Shown here piece after piece: positions 1 to 8,153 of a stretch of DNA of 24,916 nt; positions within the stretch are counted from its first letter, which is position 1, and each line of letters starts with the position of its first letter. This stretch comes from DAOMFM01 sp035429825 (GTDB lineage: Bacteria > Acidobacteriota > Blastocatellia > UBA7656 > JADIYM01), in the NCBI GenBank assembly GCA_044224215.1, contig JBGAKX010000059.1, positions 1 through 24,916 of the forward strand, read 5' to 3'. The notes beneath the pieces were generated by a model. The model did no database searches, had not been told where the DNA came from, and worked only from the letters and a program-made list of their open reading frames with translations. A program made the translations under genes and the position numbers.

Positions 1-179
1 GGCCCCGACGTCATTCGCGCCCAACGGTCGGTGCCGGGATGGTCGTTGCGACCCACTTCGGTCGCCGAGCGCGTTGGGGCCTGAGCGCTACCGCGCTCAG
101 CTCCGATATGACGGATTCGGCCAATCACGCCCCGCCCCAATCAACGCACCGTCCGTTCCAGCGTGTATCAAACGCGTGC

Positions 180-185
180 TATAGT
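180..185 (+). promoter_or_regulatory. Candidate -10 box upstream of the glycosyltransferase
   Basis: TATAGT matches the bacterial -10 consensus at five of six bases and lies about 42 bases before the proposed GTG start at 228, which would give a leader of roughly 36 bases. A poor -35 match (TTCCAG, 156-161) is 18 bases upstream. The rest of 1-179 shows no gene I can support. It could be promoter DNA or the edge of a neighbour outside the window. Confidence 0.35.
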
Positions 186-227
186 GCTCTGTTTCGCAAT
201 GAAATCCGTGAGTTGCAGAGGGATCGG

Positions 228-1019
228 GTGAGCCACGCACAGCGCGAACCGGAGTTGACGATCGTCATTCCGGCATACAACGAGGAGGGTCGGATCGAGC
301 CCACGCTCGAGCGCGTCCGCACGTACCTGGAGGCGAACTACCCGTCGTCCGAGGTCATCGTCGTCGACGACGGCTCGCGCGACGCGACGCCTCGTGTCGT
401 CACCGATTCCATCCCGGTCTTCGAGGCGTCCGGAATTTCGCTGAGGCTGCTCGGCGACGGCCGCAATCACGGAAAGGGAGCAAGCGTACGAACGGGCATG
501 CTGGCGGCTGAGGGGCGCATCGCGTTGTTCTCCGACGCCGATCTGTCGGCGCCGATCGAGGAGACGCCAAAGCTCGTCGATCCGATCCGCCGTGGCACGT
601 GCGACATCGCCATCGGATCGCGTGGTCTCGACAAGTCGCTGATCGGCGTCCATCAACCGGCGAGCCGCGAGATGGCGGGACGCGCGTTCAACCTCTTCAT
701 GCGCGTGACGACGGGCATGCCGTTTCATGACACGCAGTGCGGGTTCAAGGCGTTCCGGCGCGACGCCGCGCGCGACGTCTTCTCGCGCGTCCGGATCGAA
801 CGCTTTGGGTTCGATGTCGAAGCGTTGTTCGTCGCGACCAGGCTCGGCTACCGGATCGACGAGATCCCCGTCGTGTGGAATAACGTGCTTGGTTCCAAGG
901 TAAGTGTTTTCAACGGGATAGACGGCTTTGTGGATCTCGCGCGCGTCCGCTGGAACAGCATTCGCGGTGCGTACGACGAACCGGCGGGCCGCCAGGCCGT
1001 GACGTCGGTTGCAAAGTGA
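228..1019 (+). CDS. GT2-family glycosyltransferase, dolichyl-phosphate beta-glucosyltransferase-like
   Basis: This is a family 2 glycosyltransferase of 263 residues. It has the N-terminal nucleotide-binding motif VIPAYNEE (residues 13-20), the VVDDGSRD loop (45-52) and a metal-binding DAD motif (103-105). The downstream pattern (SREMAGRAFNLF, then DTQCGFKAF, then ERFGFDVE) is typical of dolichyl-/polyprenyl-phosphate glucose synthases such as ALG5 and bacterial GtrB-like enzymes, which move a sugar from a nucleotide sugar to a polyprenyl phosphate at the cytoplasmic membrane face. No C-terminal membrane helices are visible, unlike GtrB. I prefer the GTG start at 228 because AGAGG lies about seven bases upstream and the family alignment begins just after it. 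The frame stays open back to an ATG at 39, but that extension looks non-coding and contains the candidate promoter. It appears to head an operon with pdxJ 10 bases downstream. The acceptor and sugar cannot be read from sequence. Confidence 0.88.
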   Translation: MSHAQREPELTIVIPAYNEEGRIEPTLERVRTYLEANYPSSEVIVVDDGSRDATPRVVTDSIPVFEASGISLRLLGDGRNHGKGASVRTGMLAAEGRIALFSDADLSAPIEETPKLVDPIRRGTCDIAIGSRGLDKSLIGVHQPASREMAGRAFNLFMRVTTGMPFHDTQCGFKAFRRDAARDVFSRVRIERFGFDVEALFVATRLGYRIDEIPVVWNNVLGSKVSVFNGIDGFVDLARVRWNSIRGAYDEPAGRQAVTSVAK

Positions 1020-1029
1020 GGAGAAGCGC

Positions 1030-1773
1030 TTGGGCGACAGAGTTCGACTGCACGTAAACATCGACCACGTCGCGACCGTTCGGCAGGCGAGGCGCGCGAC
1101 GGAGCCAAGCGTCTCGGCCGCCGCCGTGCTCGCCGAGCTCGCTGGTGCGGACGGTATCACCGTCCATCTGCGAGCGGACCGCCGGCACATCCAGGACGCC
1201 GATGTTCGCGTCCTGCGCGAGCTGGTAACGACCCACCTCAACATGGAATGTGCTGCAACGGACGAGATGGTCGATCGTGCGCTCGCGTTCCGGCCCGACA
1301 CCGTCACGCTCGTCCCCGAATCCCCGGACGAGATCACGACAGAGGGCGGACTCGATCTCGTCACACACCACGACCGCGTCGCTGCGGCGATCCGAACGCT
1401 TCGCGACGCCGGCCTCGACGTGAGCGTGTTCATCGAGCCAGATCTCGCACAGATCCAGGCCGCTGGTGAGCTCGGGGCCAACCAGGTCGAGCTGTGCACG
1501 GCCAGGTACGCGGACCTCTCGGGTCCGGCTGGCGAGATCGCACGCGAGGTTTCCCGGCATGCGCAGGCGGCACGCGCCGCGCACGAGGCGAACATGCGGG
1601 TCGCGGGCGGGCACGGACTGACATACCGCAATGTCGGACCGATCGCCGCGATACCCGAACTGACCGAGCTCAACATCGGCCACAACATCATTGCGCGCGC
1701 CGTGCTCGTCGGGATGGAGCGCGCGGTGCGCGAGATGCGTTCTGCGATCGCTGCCGCGGATCGGCGCAGATGA
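1030..1773 (+). CDS. pdxJ: Pyridoxine 5'-phosphate synthase PdxJ
   Basis: PdxJ condenses 3-amino-2-oxopropyl phosphate with 1-deoxy-D-xylulose 5-phosphate to make pyridoxine 5'-phosphate, the last ring-forming step of DXP-dependent vitamin B6 synthesis in the cytosol. The family signatures are all present: NIDHVAT (residues 10-16), GITVHLR with RRHIQD following (42-56), the NMEC segment carrying the conserved active-site Glu (73), the GGLDL motif, GGHGLTYRNV and the C-terminal ELNIGHNII. The TTG start at 1030 has AGGAG six bases upstream, overlapping the stop of the preceding gene. A second in-frame TTG at 1009 lies inside that gene and has no comparable ribosome site. The length of 247 residues is normal for the family. 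One small oddity is HLRAD where many homologues read HLRED. It sits between the glycosyltransferase and truA in an apparent plus-strand operon. Confidence 0.96.
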   Translation: MGDRVRLHVNIDHVATVRQARRATEPSVSAAAVLAELAGADGITVHLRADRRHIQDADVRVLRELVTTHLNMECAATDEMVDRALAFRPDTVTLVPESPDEITTEGGLDLVTHHDRVAAAIRTLRDAGLDVSVFIEPDLAQIQAAGELGANQVELCTARYADLSGPAGEIAREVSRHAQAARAAHEANMRVAGGHGLTYRNVGPIAAIPELTELNIGHNIIARAVLVGMERAVREMRSAIAAADRRR

Positions 1774-1800
1774 TCGCGGACACGGATCGGCGGCCATGGC

Positions 1801-2571
1801 ATGAATAGCTGGAAGCTGACGATCGAATACGACGGAACGCGCTACAGCGGCTGGCAGGAGCAACGGAACGCGAACACCGTGCAGGGAGCGCTGCGCGCCG
1901 CCGCGTCGGCGACGCTCGACGATCGCGTCGAGCTCGGCGGAGCGGGCCGAACCGACGCCGGCGTGCACGCCATCGGGCAGGTCGCGCACATGCGCACGTC
2001 GACCCGTATGGCGGCGAAAACCCTGCTGCAGGGAATCAACGACAAGCTGCCGCCCGACATCAACGTGCTCGGTGTCGAGCAGGCGCCTCCCCGCTTCAAT
2101 GCGCGCCACGACGCGATCCTGCGCAGTTACGTCTATCAGATCGCGACGCGCCGGACGGCATTCGGAAAGCGGTTCGTGTGGTGGGTGCGCGACACGCTCG
2201 ACGAGCCGGCGATGATCCGGGCGGCGTCGCTCTTTTCGGGCCGGCACGACTTTGCCGCGTTCAGCCAGACGGACGAAGGCGGCGGATCGACGATCGTCGA
2301 TGTGAGCGAGGCGCGCCTCGAGCGGCACGGCGACCTGCTGCTGTTCCGGATCGCCGCGTCGCACTTTCTGTGGAAGATGGTGCGGCGTCTGACAGGCACG
2401 ATCGTCGCAGCCGGGCGCGGACAGCTGTCCGAGACCGACATCGAACGGATGCTCGAGAGTGGCGGCGACGCCGCTGAGCTGACCGCTCCGCCGTCGGGGC
2501 TCTTTCTCGAACAGGTACTGTACGACCGGTCCGAGAAGCGGCGTCCGCTCGGTCCCGCGATTGCCTTGTAG
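1801..2571 (+). CDS. truA: tRNA pseudouridine(38-40) synthase TruA
   Basis: TruA isomerises uridines 38-40 in the anticodon stem-loop of many tRNAs to pseudouridine. The protein is 256 residues, the usual bacterial length. It opens with the family N-terminus (LTIEYDGTRYSGWQ, residues 6-19) and carries the catalytic motif GGAGRTDAGVHA with the nucleophile Asp52. Further conserved blocks are LPPDINV, the RSYVYQI strand, FSGRHDFAAF and HFLWKMVRRLTG, all in canonical order. It begins 27 bases after the pdxJ stop. No clear Shine-Dalgarno sequence precedes the ATG, so translation may depend on coupling. I see no truncation or substitution at key residues. Confidence 0.97.
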   Translation: MNSWKLTIEYDGTRYSGWQEQRNANTVQGALRAAASATLDDRVELGGAGRTDAGVHAIGQVAHMRTSTRMAAKTLLQGINDKLPPDINVLGVEQAPPRFNARHDAILRSYVYQIATRRTAFGKRFVWWVRDTLDEPAMIRAASLFSGRHDFAAFSQTDEGGGSTIVDVSEARLERHGDLLLFRIAASHFLWKMVRRLTGTIVAAGRGQLSETDIERMLESGGDAAELTAPPSGLFLEQVLYDRSEKRRPLGPAIAL

Positions 2572-2584
2572 CTCGGTCACCTCG

Positions 2585-2590
2585 TATCCT
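2585..2590 (+). promoter_or_regulatory. Candidate -10 box for leaderless alpha/beta hydrolase mRNA
   Basis: TATCCT is followed by exactly six bases and then the GTG start at 2597, so a standard transcription start would fall on the first base of the start codon. A TTGCCT at 2561-2566 gives a fair -35 match with an 18-base spacer. No Shine-Dalgarno sequence is present. The same TATCCT-N6-start geometry occurs before the minus-strand gene starting at 24697. Confidence 0.4.
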
Positions 2591-2596
2591 CGCCAC

Positions 2597-3472
2597 GTGC
2601 TGCGAAAGACCCTTGCAAAGCTCGTCTACGGGTTGAAGACCCGCATATACGAAGGCGGCAAGCGCCAGGAGACCCTTGCCGTCGACCATCGGGTCGAACT
2701 GTTGCGCGGCGGGAAGGGGCCGCCGCTCGTCTACCTGAACAGTCTGCTCGGCGAGTCGGGGTGGCTGCCGTTTCACCAGCGGCTCGCCGGCTCGTTCGAC
2801 GTCATCGCGCCGGTGTCGCCATCGATCGGGACCGACGCCGACGCGATGGAGGACGTCGCATTCGGGTTTCTCGATCTTCTGGACGGGCTCGGACTGAAGA
2901 GGGCGCACGTGGTGGGCGTCTCGCTCGGCGGCTGGATCGCCGCCGAGGTCGCGGTGCGGCACCCGGAACGCGTCGACCGGCTCGTGATCGCGGATGCATT
3001 CGGACTGGCTGGCGGCGTGCCGTCGCTCGCGACGACCGACGGTGCTCGGCAGGATGAGCTTCGCCGGCTGCTGTTTGCGAATCCGTCCGGTCCGATGGCC
3101 GAGATTGCGCTCCCGCGAAAACAGCCGGCGCTCGACGGTTTCGATTCCGCGATGCGATTCGTCGACCGCGTCCTGCCGGACGGCGCCGCGCGTCCGTTTC
3201 TGAGCCCGAAGCTCGCGGGCCGCCTTCGCCGGATCACATCGCCGACGCTCGTTCTGTGGGGAGAGCGTGATGCGTTGCTTCCCCTCGCCTGCGCCGAGGC
3301 GTGGCGTGACGGAATCCCCGGCGCCGAGCTGAGGGTGCTCCCGGCGAGCGGCCACCTGCCGCAGTTCGAGCAGGAGGAGGCGTTCGCCGCCGCCGTGACC
3401 GGTTTCCTGTCGGCCCGGTCGCGACCTACTCCCGGTGCACGACGAGCGCTGACGCCTGGTTCACCGGCATGA
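2597..3472 (+). CDS. Alpha/beta-fold hydrolase
   Basis: This is a 291-residue alpha/beta hydrolase with a complete catalytic triad. The nucleophile elbow is GVSLGG with Ser109, the acid is Asp225 in WGERD, and the base is His253 in SGHLPQFEQ. The LNSLLGESGW segment (48-56) is where the oxyanion-hole HG motif normally lies, but the usual HG is absent. The substrate cannot be assigned; the family includes esterases, C-C hydrolases and haloperoxidase-like enzymes. The GTG at 2597 is the chosen start because it directly precedes the family-like N-terminus and has a -10-like box six bases upstream; the frame is open from 2561, inside truA. The last 15 residues or so lie beyond the hydrolase fold and are read antisense to the convergent dehydrogenase gene, with 47 bases of overlap. 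Confidence 0.85.
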   Translation: MLRKTLAKLVYGLKTRIYEGGKRQETLAVDHRVELLRGGKGPPLVYLNSLLGESGWLPFHQRLAGSFDVIAPVSPSIGTDADAMEDVAFGFLDLLDGLGLKRAHVVGVSLGGWIAAEVAVRHPERVDRLVIADAFGLAGGVPSLATTDGARQDELRRLLFANPSGPMAEIALPRKQPALDGFDSAMRFVDRVLPDGAARPFLSPKLAGRLRRITSPTLVLWGERDALLPLACAEAWRDGIPGAELRVLPASGHLPQFEQEEAFAAAVTGFLSARSRPTPGARRALTPGSPA

Positions 3473-4181
3473 TGACGATCTCGTTGATCGACACGTGTGC
3501 GGGACGCGTCGCGCAGTAGACGACGGCGTCCGCGACGTCCGCGCCACGGAGCGCCTGGATGCCCTCGTAGACCTTTCGCGCGCGGTCTGCATCGCCCTTG
3601 AAACGCACGATGCTGAACTCGGTCTCGACCAGGCCCGGATCGATGGTGCTGACGCGGATCGGCGTCGCGACGAGATCCATGCGCAGCCCCTTTGTGATCG
3701 CATCGACCGCATGCTTGCTGGCGCAATAGACGTTTCCACCCGGATAGACCTCGCGGCCCGCGATCGAACCGATGTTGATGACGTGGCCGCGTCCCCGCGC
3801 GACCATTCCGGGCACGACGGCGCGCGTGACGTGCAGCAGGCCCTTCACGTTCGTGTCGATCATGCCGTTCCAGTCGTCGACCGAACCGTCCTGCAGCTTG
3901 TCGAGCCCGAGCCCGAGCCCTGCGTTGTTGACAAGCACGTCGATGGCGGACCACTCGTCGGGAAGCGCCGAAAGCACCGAGTCGACGGCCGGGGCGTCCC
4001 GAACGTCGAGCGCGATGCACAGCGTCGGCACGCCGAGCCCGGCGGCGAGCTGCTCGAGCCGGTCGGTCCGGCGCGCTGCAAGAATCAATCGCGCGCCCTC
4101 GGCAGCGAACGCGCGCGCGCACGCCTCGCCGATTCCGGCGCTCGCGCCCGTAATCAGTACGATCTTGTTTTCGAGTCTCAT
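3426..4181 (-). CDS. YdfG-like short-chain dehydrogenase/reductase
   Basis: This is a 251-residue classical short-chain dehydrogenase, an NAD(P)-dependent oxidoreductase of the cytosol. It has the cofactor loop TGASAGIG (residues 11-18), paired arginines at 37-38 that suggest NADPH preference, NNAG (85-88), catalytic Ser139, and the YxxxK pair Tyr152 and Lys156. The C-terminal half (PGLVETEFSIVRFKGD, then GIQALRGADVADAV) closely follows E. coli YdfG and related L-allo-threonine/3-hydroxy acid dehydrogenases, so a hydroxy acid such as serine, threonine or 3-hydroxypropionate is the likely substrate class. It starts 29 bases after the stop of the secreted peptidase and is probably the last gene of that operon. 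Its 3' end overlaps the convergent hydrolase gene by 47 bases. Confidence 0.92.
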   Translation of the reverse strand: MRLENKIVLITGASAGIGEACARAFAAEGARLILAARRTDRLEQLAAGLGVPTLCIALDVRDAPAVDSVLSALPDEWSAIDVLVNNAGLGLGLDKLQDGSVDDWNGMIDTNVKGLLHVTRAVVPGMVARGRGHVINIGSIAGREVYPGGNVYCASKHAVDAITKGLRMDLVATPIRVSTIDPGLVETEFSIVRFKGDADRARKVYEGIQALRGADVADAVVYCATRPAHVSINEIVIMPVNQASALVVHRE

Positions 4182-4210
4182 GGTGATACCGGTTTCCCCT
4201 CGGACGGATG

Positions 4211-5593
4211 TTACTCGCCGATCCGGAACGGGAGATCGGCGACGACGTATGCCATGACGGCGATCGCGGCCGAGCACAGCGCGAGGTCCCGCGGATCGAT
4301 CTTGTCCGGCGTGTCTGCGTTGGTGTGGTGATACCAGAAGTAGCGCGATCCCTCGACGTTGAGTCCCATCCCCGGAACGCCCTCGAGCATCATCGGCCCG
4401 ATGTCGGCGCCGCCGCCTTCGCCGCCGATCGTTCCTGCGCCGATCGGTTCGAGAAGCGCCACGATCTGACCGGCCGTTGCCTTGACGGACTCGCTGCCGG
4501 ACACGCCAAACCCGAGCGGATGGAACGTTCCCGAATCGGTCTCGATCGCGAGCACGTGGTTTCGGGCGTCGTCCTTGTGTGCGTCGTGATATGCCGTGCC
4601 CCCGCGCAGACCGTTCTCCTCGTTCGTGAACAGCACGATACGGATAGTGCGTCGTGGCCGCAGACCGAGCGTCTTCAGGATGCGAAGCGCCTGCCAGATC
4701 TGCATGCAACCACCTCCGTCGTCGTGCGCGCCCGATCCGACGTCCCACGAATCGAGATGCGCGCCGAGCAGCACGACCTGTTCGGGATGCTCGGATCCGC
4801 GCAGTTCGGCCACCACGTTCGCCGACGGCACGTCGGCGAGCATCGCGGCGCTCATCCTGAGCGTCACGCGGATTCGCTGACCTCGAGCCTGCATGCGCGC
4901 GAGCATTTCGGCGCCCTCGATCGTTATCGCAGCGGCGGGGATCCTTGCGGGCTCCGGCGGATCGGTCGCGTAGCGAAGCGCCCCCGTGTGCGGCGTGTCG
5001 AAACCGGTCGGCCCGACGGATCGGACGAGGACCGCGACCGCACCGTACTTTGCGGCCCGCGATGCACCGGAACCGCGATACTGCACCGTTTCGCCATAGT
5101 TGGTGAACGGCACGTCGTAGCAGACGATCCGACCGCGCACCTTGTCGCCGAGGCCGTCGAGCTCGGCAAAGCTGTGCACGACCGTGACATCGGCGGTGAT
5201 GCCTTCGGGCGGCGTGCCGACGCTGTTCCCGAGCCCGAGCATCGCGAGCTTTCGAACCACGGGCTCGACGAGCGTCGCGCTTTCGTCACCGCGCACCCAG
5301 CGTGGGACCATCGCCTTCTCGGTGTGCACGTTCTCGAGCCCGTCGCGCGTCATCTCGGCCACTGCCCACGCAATCGCGGCATCGAGCTGTGGCGTGCCGC
5401 TCAACCTGTTGCCGATCGCGTCGCACAGGTAGGTCAGCCGCTGCCACGCCGTGTCGTCGACCACGGCAGCGCCGATGATCCTCCCGGACACATCGCGATA
5501 GGCGCCGACGTCGACCGGCGGACCGGCGAGGACGGGGACATTCAACGCAAGCAGCAATGCGGACGCCAGGACGGCCGATAGCGGTCGCTTCAC
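4211..5593 (-). CDS. Secreted M28-family zinc metallopeptidase (carboxypeptidase Q-like)
   Basis: The 460-residue protein begins with a signal peptide: Lys-Arg, then a hydrophobic run ending near LAGPP (residues 2-26). It is therefore exported, probably to the periplasm. The middle (about 125-250) resembles a protease-associated domain, and the C-terminal part is an M28 di-zinc peptidase. The ligands can be followed: His279 in GAHLDSWD, bridging Asp291 in SGAHDDGGG, general base and ligand Glu325-Glu326 in TNEENGLRGG, Asp353 in ETDSG and a histidine of YHHTNADTPDKID (422-423). The pattern fits the carboxypeptidase Q/PGCP branch, which removes residues from short peptides. The GTG start at 5593 has GGAGG eight bases upstream. 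It sits 53 bases behind the aminopeptidase gene, which suggests a shared role in peptide turnover. Confidence 0.93.
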   Translation of the reverse strand: MKRPLSAVLASALLLALNVPVLAGPPVDVGAYRDVSGRIIGAAVVDDTAWQRLTYLCDAIGNRLSGTPQLDAAIAWAVAEMTRDGLENVHTEKAMVPRWVRGDESATLVEPVVRKLAMLGLGNSVGTPPEGITADVTVVHSFAELDGLGDKVRGRIVCYDVPFTNYGETVQYRGSGASRAAKYGAVAVLVRSVGPTGFDTPHTGALRYATDPPEPARIPAAAITIEGAEMLARMQARGQRIRVTLRMSAAMLADVPSANVVAELRGSEHPEQVVLLGAHLDSWDVGSGAHDDGGGCMQIWQALRILKTLGLRPRRTIRIVLFTNEENGLRGGTAYHDAHKDDARNHVLAIETDSGTFHPLGFGVSGSESVKATAGQIVALLEPIGAGTIGGEGGGADIGPMMLEGVPGMGLNVEGSRYFWYHHTNADTPDKIDPRDLALCSAAIAVMAYVVADLPFRIGE

Positions 5594-5646
5594 CTTGGAG
5601 CCTCCAGGGACGAATGTGGGAAATCGGTCGCGGCTCGCACGTCTTC

Positions 5647-6978
5647 TCAGCTGCGCGAAGCGGCGGTGGCCGCGGAACCCACGAGTTGTTCGATCTCGGC
5701 GACAGCCTTGGGCGCGCCGGCCGACAGAACCTCGTTGCCGCTGGCGGTGATCAGGACGTCGTCCTCGATCCGCACGCCGATGCCGCGCCACCGGGGCTCG
5801 ACGTCCGGGCAGTCTTCGGCAATGTAGAGACCAGGCTCGACCGTCACGACCATTCCGGGCGCAAGCGGACGCCACTCCTCGCCATCGCGGTATTTCCCGA
5901 CGTCGTGCACGTCGAGCCCGAGGTAGTGACCTGTCTTGTGCATGTAGAACGCGCGGAACGCGCCGTCTTCGATCAACTTGTCGACCGGACCGTCCAGCAG
6001 ACCGAGCCGGACGAGCCCGGTGGTGAGCGTTCGAACGACACCGTCGTGGACGTCCTGCATGCGAGCGCCGGGGCGCGTTGCCTCGACCGCCTCGACCTGG
6101 GCCTCGAGAACGAGCTCGTAGATGGCCCGCTGCTCAGGCGAGAACGTCCCGTTCGCGGGCCACGTTCTCGTGATGTCGGCGGCAAAGTAGGCAAACTCGG
6201 CGCCGGCGTCGATCAGAACGAGGTCGCCGTCCTCGATCCGGCGGTTGTTCTCGATGTAGTGCAGGATCGTCGCATTCGGGCCCGAACCGACGATCGACGT
6301 ATAGCTCGGTCCGAGCGCGCCGTTTCGCCGGAACGTGTATTCGACGAGCGCCTCGAGCTCGAATTCGTGCATTCCGGGCCGGCACGCGGCCATCGCTGCG
6401 CGATGCGCCTCGCACGATATCGACGCCGCGCGCCGCATCAGTTCGACGTCCTCGTCGGACTTTATCAACCGCATCTCGTGCAGGATCTCGCCCGGTTCCA
6501 CAATCGACTTCGGGCCCTCGGGCTTGTTGCGGCGCGACGTTCGATAGCTGTTCAGGTGGCCGAGAATCCGCCGGTCGAACGCCTCGTCCCGGCCCATCTG
6601 GTAGTGGAGCGTCGGGCATCCGTCGAGATACTCGGGAAGCCGCTCGTCGAGATCCTTGATGTCGAACGCGACGTCGGCGCCGTAGCGCGCGATGGCTCCG
6701 TCGATCCCGGCGCGCCTGCCGTCCCACGTCTCGCGCTCGGGGTCGCGGGGTCGGACAAAGAGCACGAAACGATGCTCGGGGTGGTTGGGTGCGAACACCG
6801 CGACGGCCTCGGGCTCGGCGAACCCGGTCAGGTAGAACAGGTCGCTGTCCGGACGATACTTGTAGTCCGAGTCGTTGCTGCGAACGCGAGTCGGCGCGGC
6901 GGCGAGCACGGCGACGCCTGACCCGAGCGCTTCGAGAAACCGTGTGCGGCGAGATTCGAGAGCTGACTTTGAGTGCAT
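5647..6978 (-). CDS. pepP: Xaa-Pro aminopeptidase (M24B)
   Basis: This enzyme releases N-terminal residues that precede proline. The N-terminal creatinase-like domain (residues about 5-140) carries SDYKYRPDSDLFYLTGF, typical of PepP. The C-terminal pita-bread domain has all five metal ligands: Asp257 in LIDAGAEF, Asp268 in ADITRTWP, His351 in KTGHYLGLDVHD, Glu381 in TVEPGLY and Glu405 in VRIEDDVLIT. At 443 residues it matches E. coli PepP (about 440). The ATG at 6978 is used; an in-frame ATG at 6996 would add six residues. Neither has a clear ribosome site, so coupling to the mqnC stop (7014) is plausible. No signal peptide is seen, so it acts in the cytosol. Confidence 0.95.
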   Translation of the reverse strand: MHSKSALESRRTRFLEALGSGVAVLAAAPTRVRSNDSDYKYRPDSDLFYLTGFAEPEAVAVFAPNHPEHRFVLFVRPRDPERETWDGRRAGIDGAIARYGADVAFDIKDLDERLPEYLDGCPTLHYQMGRDEAFDRRILGHLNSYRTSRRNKPEGPKSIVEPGEILHEMRLIKSDEDVELMRRAASISCEAHRAAMAACRPGMHEFELEALVEYTFRRNGALGPSYTSIVGSGPNATILHYIENNRRIEDGDLVLIDAGAEFAYFAADITRTWPANGTFSPEQRAIYELVLEAQVEAVEATRPGARMQDVHDGVVRTLTTGLVRLGLLDGPVDKLIEDGAFRAFYMHKTGHYLGLDVHDVGKYRDGEEWRPLAPGMVVTVEPGLYIAEDCPDVEPRWRGIGVRIEDDVLITASGNEVLSAGAPKAVAEIEQLVGSAATAASRS

Positions 6979-7013
6979 CGTGTAACCGTGGGGCATGGCC
7001 GCCCAAGCGGCGT

Positions 7014-8096
7014 CTACAGAAGGTGGTATCCGGCGTTGCGCTTCACGGGCCGGAAGCCCTCCTCGAGAATGACGTTGCGCAGCATCTCCTCGGTGGCCTT
7101 GTGGTTGGCGCCGGCTGCCGAGATGACGTTCTCTTCGATCATGATCGAGCCAAGGTCGTTGGCGCCGCCGTGGAGCGCGCGCCGCCCGACCTCGAGGCCC
7201 TGTGTCAGCCACGAGACCTGCACGTTGGGGATGTTGTCCAGATACAGGCGCGACATCGCGAACCAGCGCAGGAACTCGTCGGCCGGTATCCGGTCCGGGT
7301 ATGCGCGGCCGAGCGGCGTGTTGTCGGGCTGGAATGTCCAGACGATGAACGCGATGAAGCCGTGCGTCCGGTTCTGGACCTCCTTGATCATGCGCAGGTG
7401 CTCGACGCGATGCTCGAGCTTTTCGCCCATGCCGAACATCATCGTCGCCGTTGTCGGAATCGCCAGTCCGTGCGCGATTTCGTTGACTTCGAGCCACTCG
7501 ACGCCGGTGCACTTCGTCGCGCGACGCTTCCGGAAGCTGTCGACGAGGATCTCGGCGCCGCCGCCCGGAATCGAATCAAGGCCTGCAGCCTTCAAGCGCA
7601 CGAGAACTTCCTCGATCGTCAGACCGGTGATGTCGCGCAGGTTGACGATCTCGGGTGGCGAAAAACAGTGAAGGTAGATGCCTGGAAACCGACGCTTGAG
7701 CTCCGAGAGCAGCGTCTCGTAGTAGTCCAGCGGCAGATCCGGGTGGAGACCGCCCTGCATCAGCACACCGCTGCCGCCGAGATCGATCATCTCCTGGACG
7801 CGATCGAAGATCTCTTCGTTCGGCAGGACGTAGCCCTCGGGAGAGCCGGGCTTGCGGTAGAACGCGCAGAAACTGCAGATCGCCGAGCAAATGTTGGAAT
7901 AGTTGACGTTCCGGTCGATGACGTACGAGACTTCGGGCCTGGGATGAAGCCGCCACCGCAGCGCGTCTGCGAGCCTGAGCAGTTCGTCGGTCGGCGCCTC
8001 GAGCGTCACCGCGAGCCACTCGTCATCGGTCAACGGCTCACTGCGCTCGATGCGGTCGAGCAACTCGGCCGCGTTCGCTGTCGTGCCCGTGCTCAT
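7014..8096 (-). CDS. mqnC: Cyclic dehypoxanthinyl futalosine synthase (radical SAM)
   Basis: MqnC is a radical SAM enzyme that cyclises dehypoxanthine futalosine in the futalosine route to menaquinone. The lead-in YVIDRNVNYSNIC, with the CxxxCxxC cluster motif at Cys70, Cys74 and Cys77 followed by AFYR, is the MqnC signature and separates it from its paralogue MqnE. Other conserved blocks are GGLHPDLPLDYYE, HCFSPPEI, IPGGGAEIL and TFQPDNTPLG. The length of 360 residues is normal. No other mqn genes lie in the window, so the pathway would be scattered in this genome. It suggests a menaquinone-based respiratory chain. The downstream aminopeptidase follows within about 35 bases, which is consistent with one transcript. 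Confidence 0.95.
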   Translation of the reverse strand: MSTGTTANAAELLDRIERSEPLTDDEWLAVTLEAPTDELLRLADALRWRLHPRPEVSYVIDRNVNYSNICSAICSFCAFYRKPGSPEGYVLPNEEIFDRVQEMIDLGGSGVLMQGGLHPDLPLDYYETLLSELKRRFPGIYLHCFSPPEIVNLRDITGLTIEEVLVRLKAAGLDSIPGGGAEILVDSFRKRRATKCTGVEWLEVNEIAHGLAIPTTATMMFGMGEKLEHRVEHLRMIKEVQNRTHGFIAFIVWTFQPDNTPLGRAYPDRIPADEFLRWFAMSRLYLDNIPNVQVSWLTQGLEVGRRALHGGANDLGSIMIEENVISAAGANHKATEEMLRNVILEEGFRPVKRNAGYHLL

Positions 8097-8153
8097 ACTG
8101 GAAGTAGCCTCACGCTCAAGACTGCCGCGCTCGGATGTGAAATCCTACACGAA

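Noticed and set aside
1..14. Start of a divergent minus-strand gene at the left edge (ATG at 14)
   Set aside because: Only four codons are visible and no ribosome site precedes it, so nothing can be supported.
910..2580. Long minus-strand open frame (556 codons) opposite pdxJ and truA
   Set aside because: It is an antisense shadow common in GC-rich DNA. The plus strand encodes two unmistakable enzymes here, and the antisense product is Arg-rich without recognisable motifs.
4208..5581. Plus-strand 457-codon frame opposite the M28 peptidase
   Set aside because: It is a shadow of a clear metallopeptidase on the minus strand. It is rich in Arg, His and Asp, with no domain signature.
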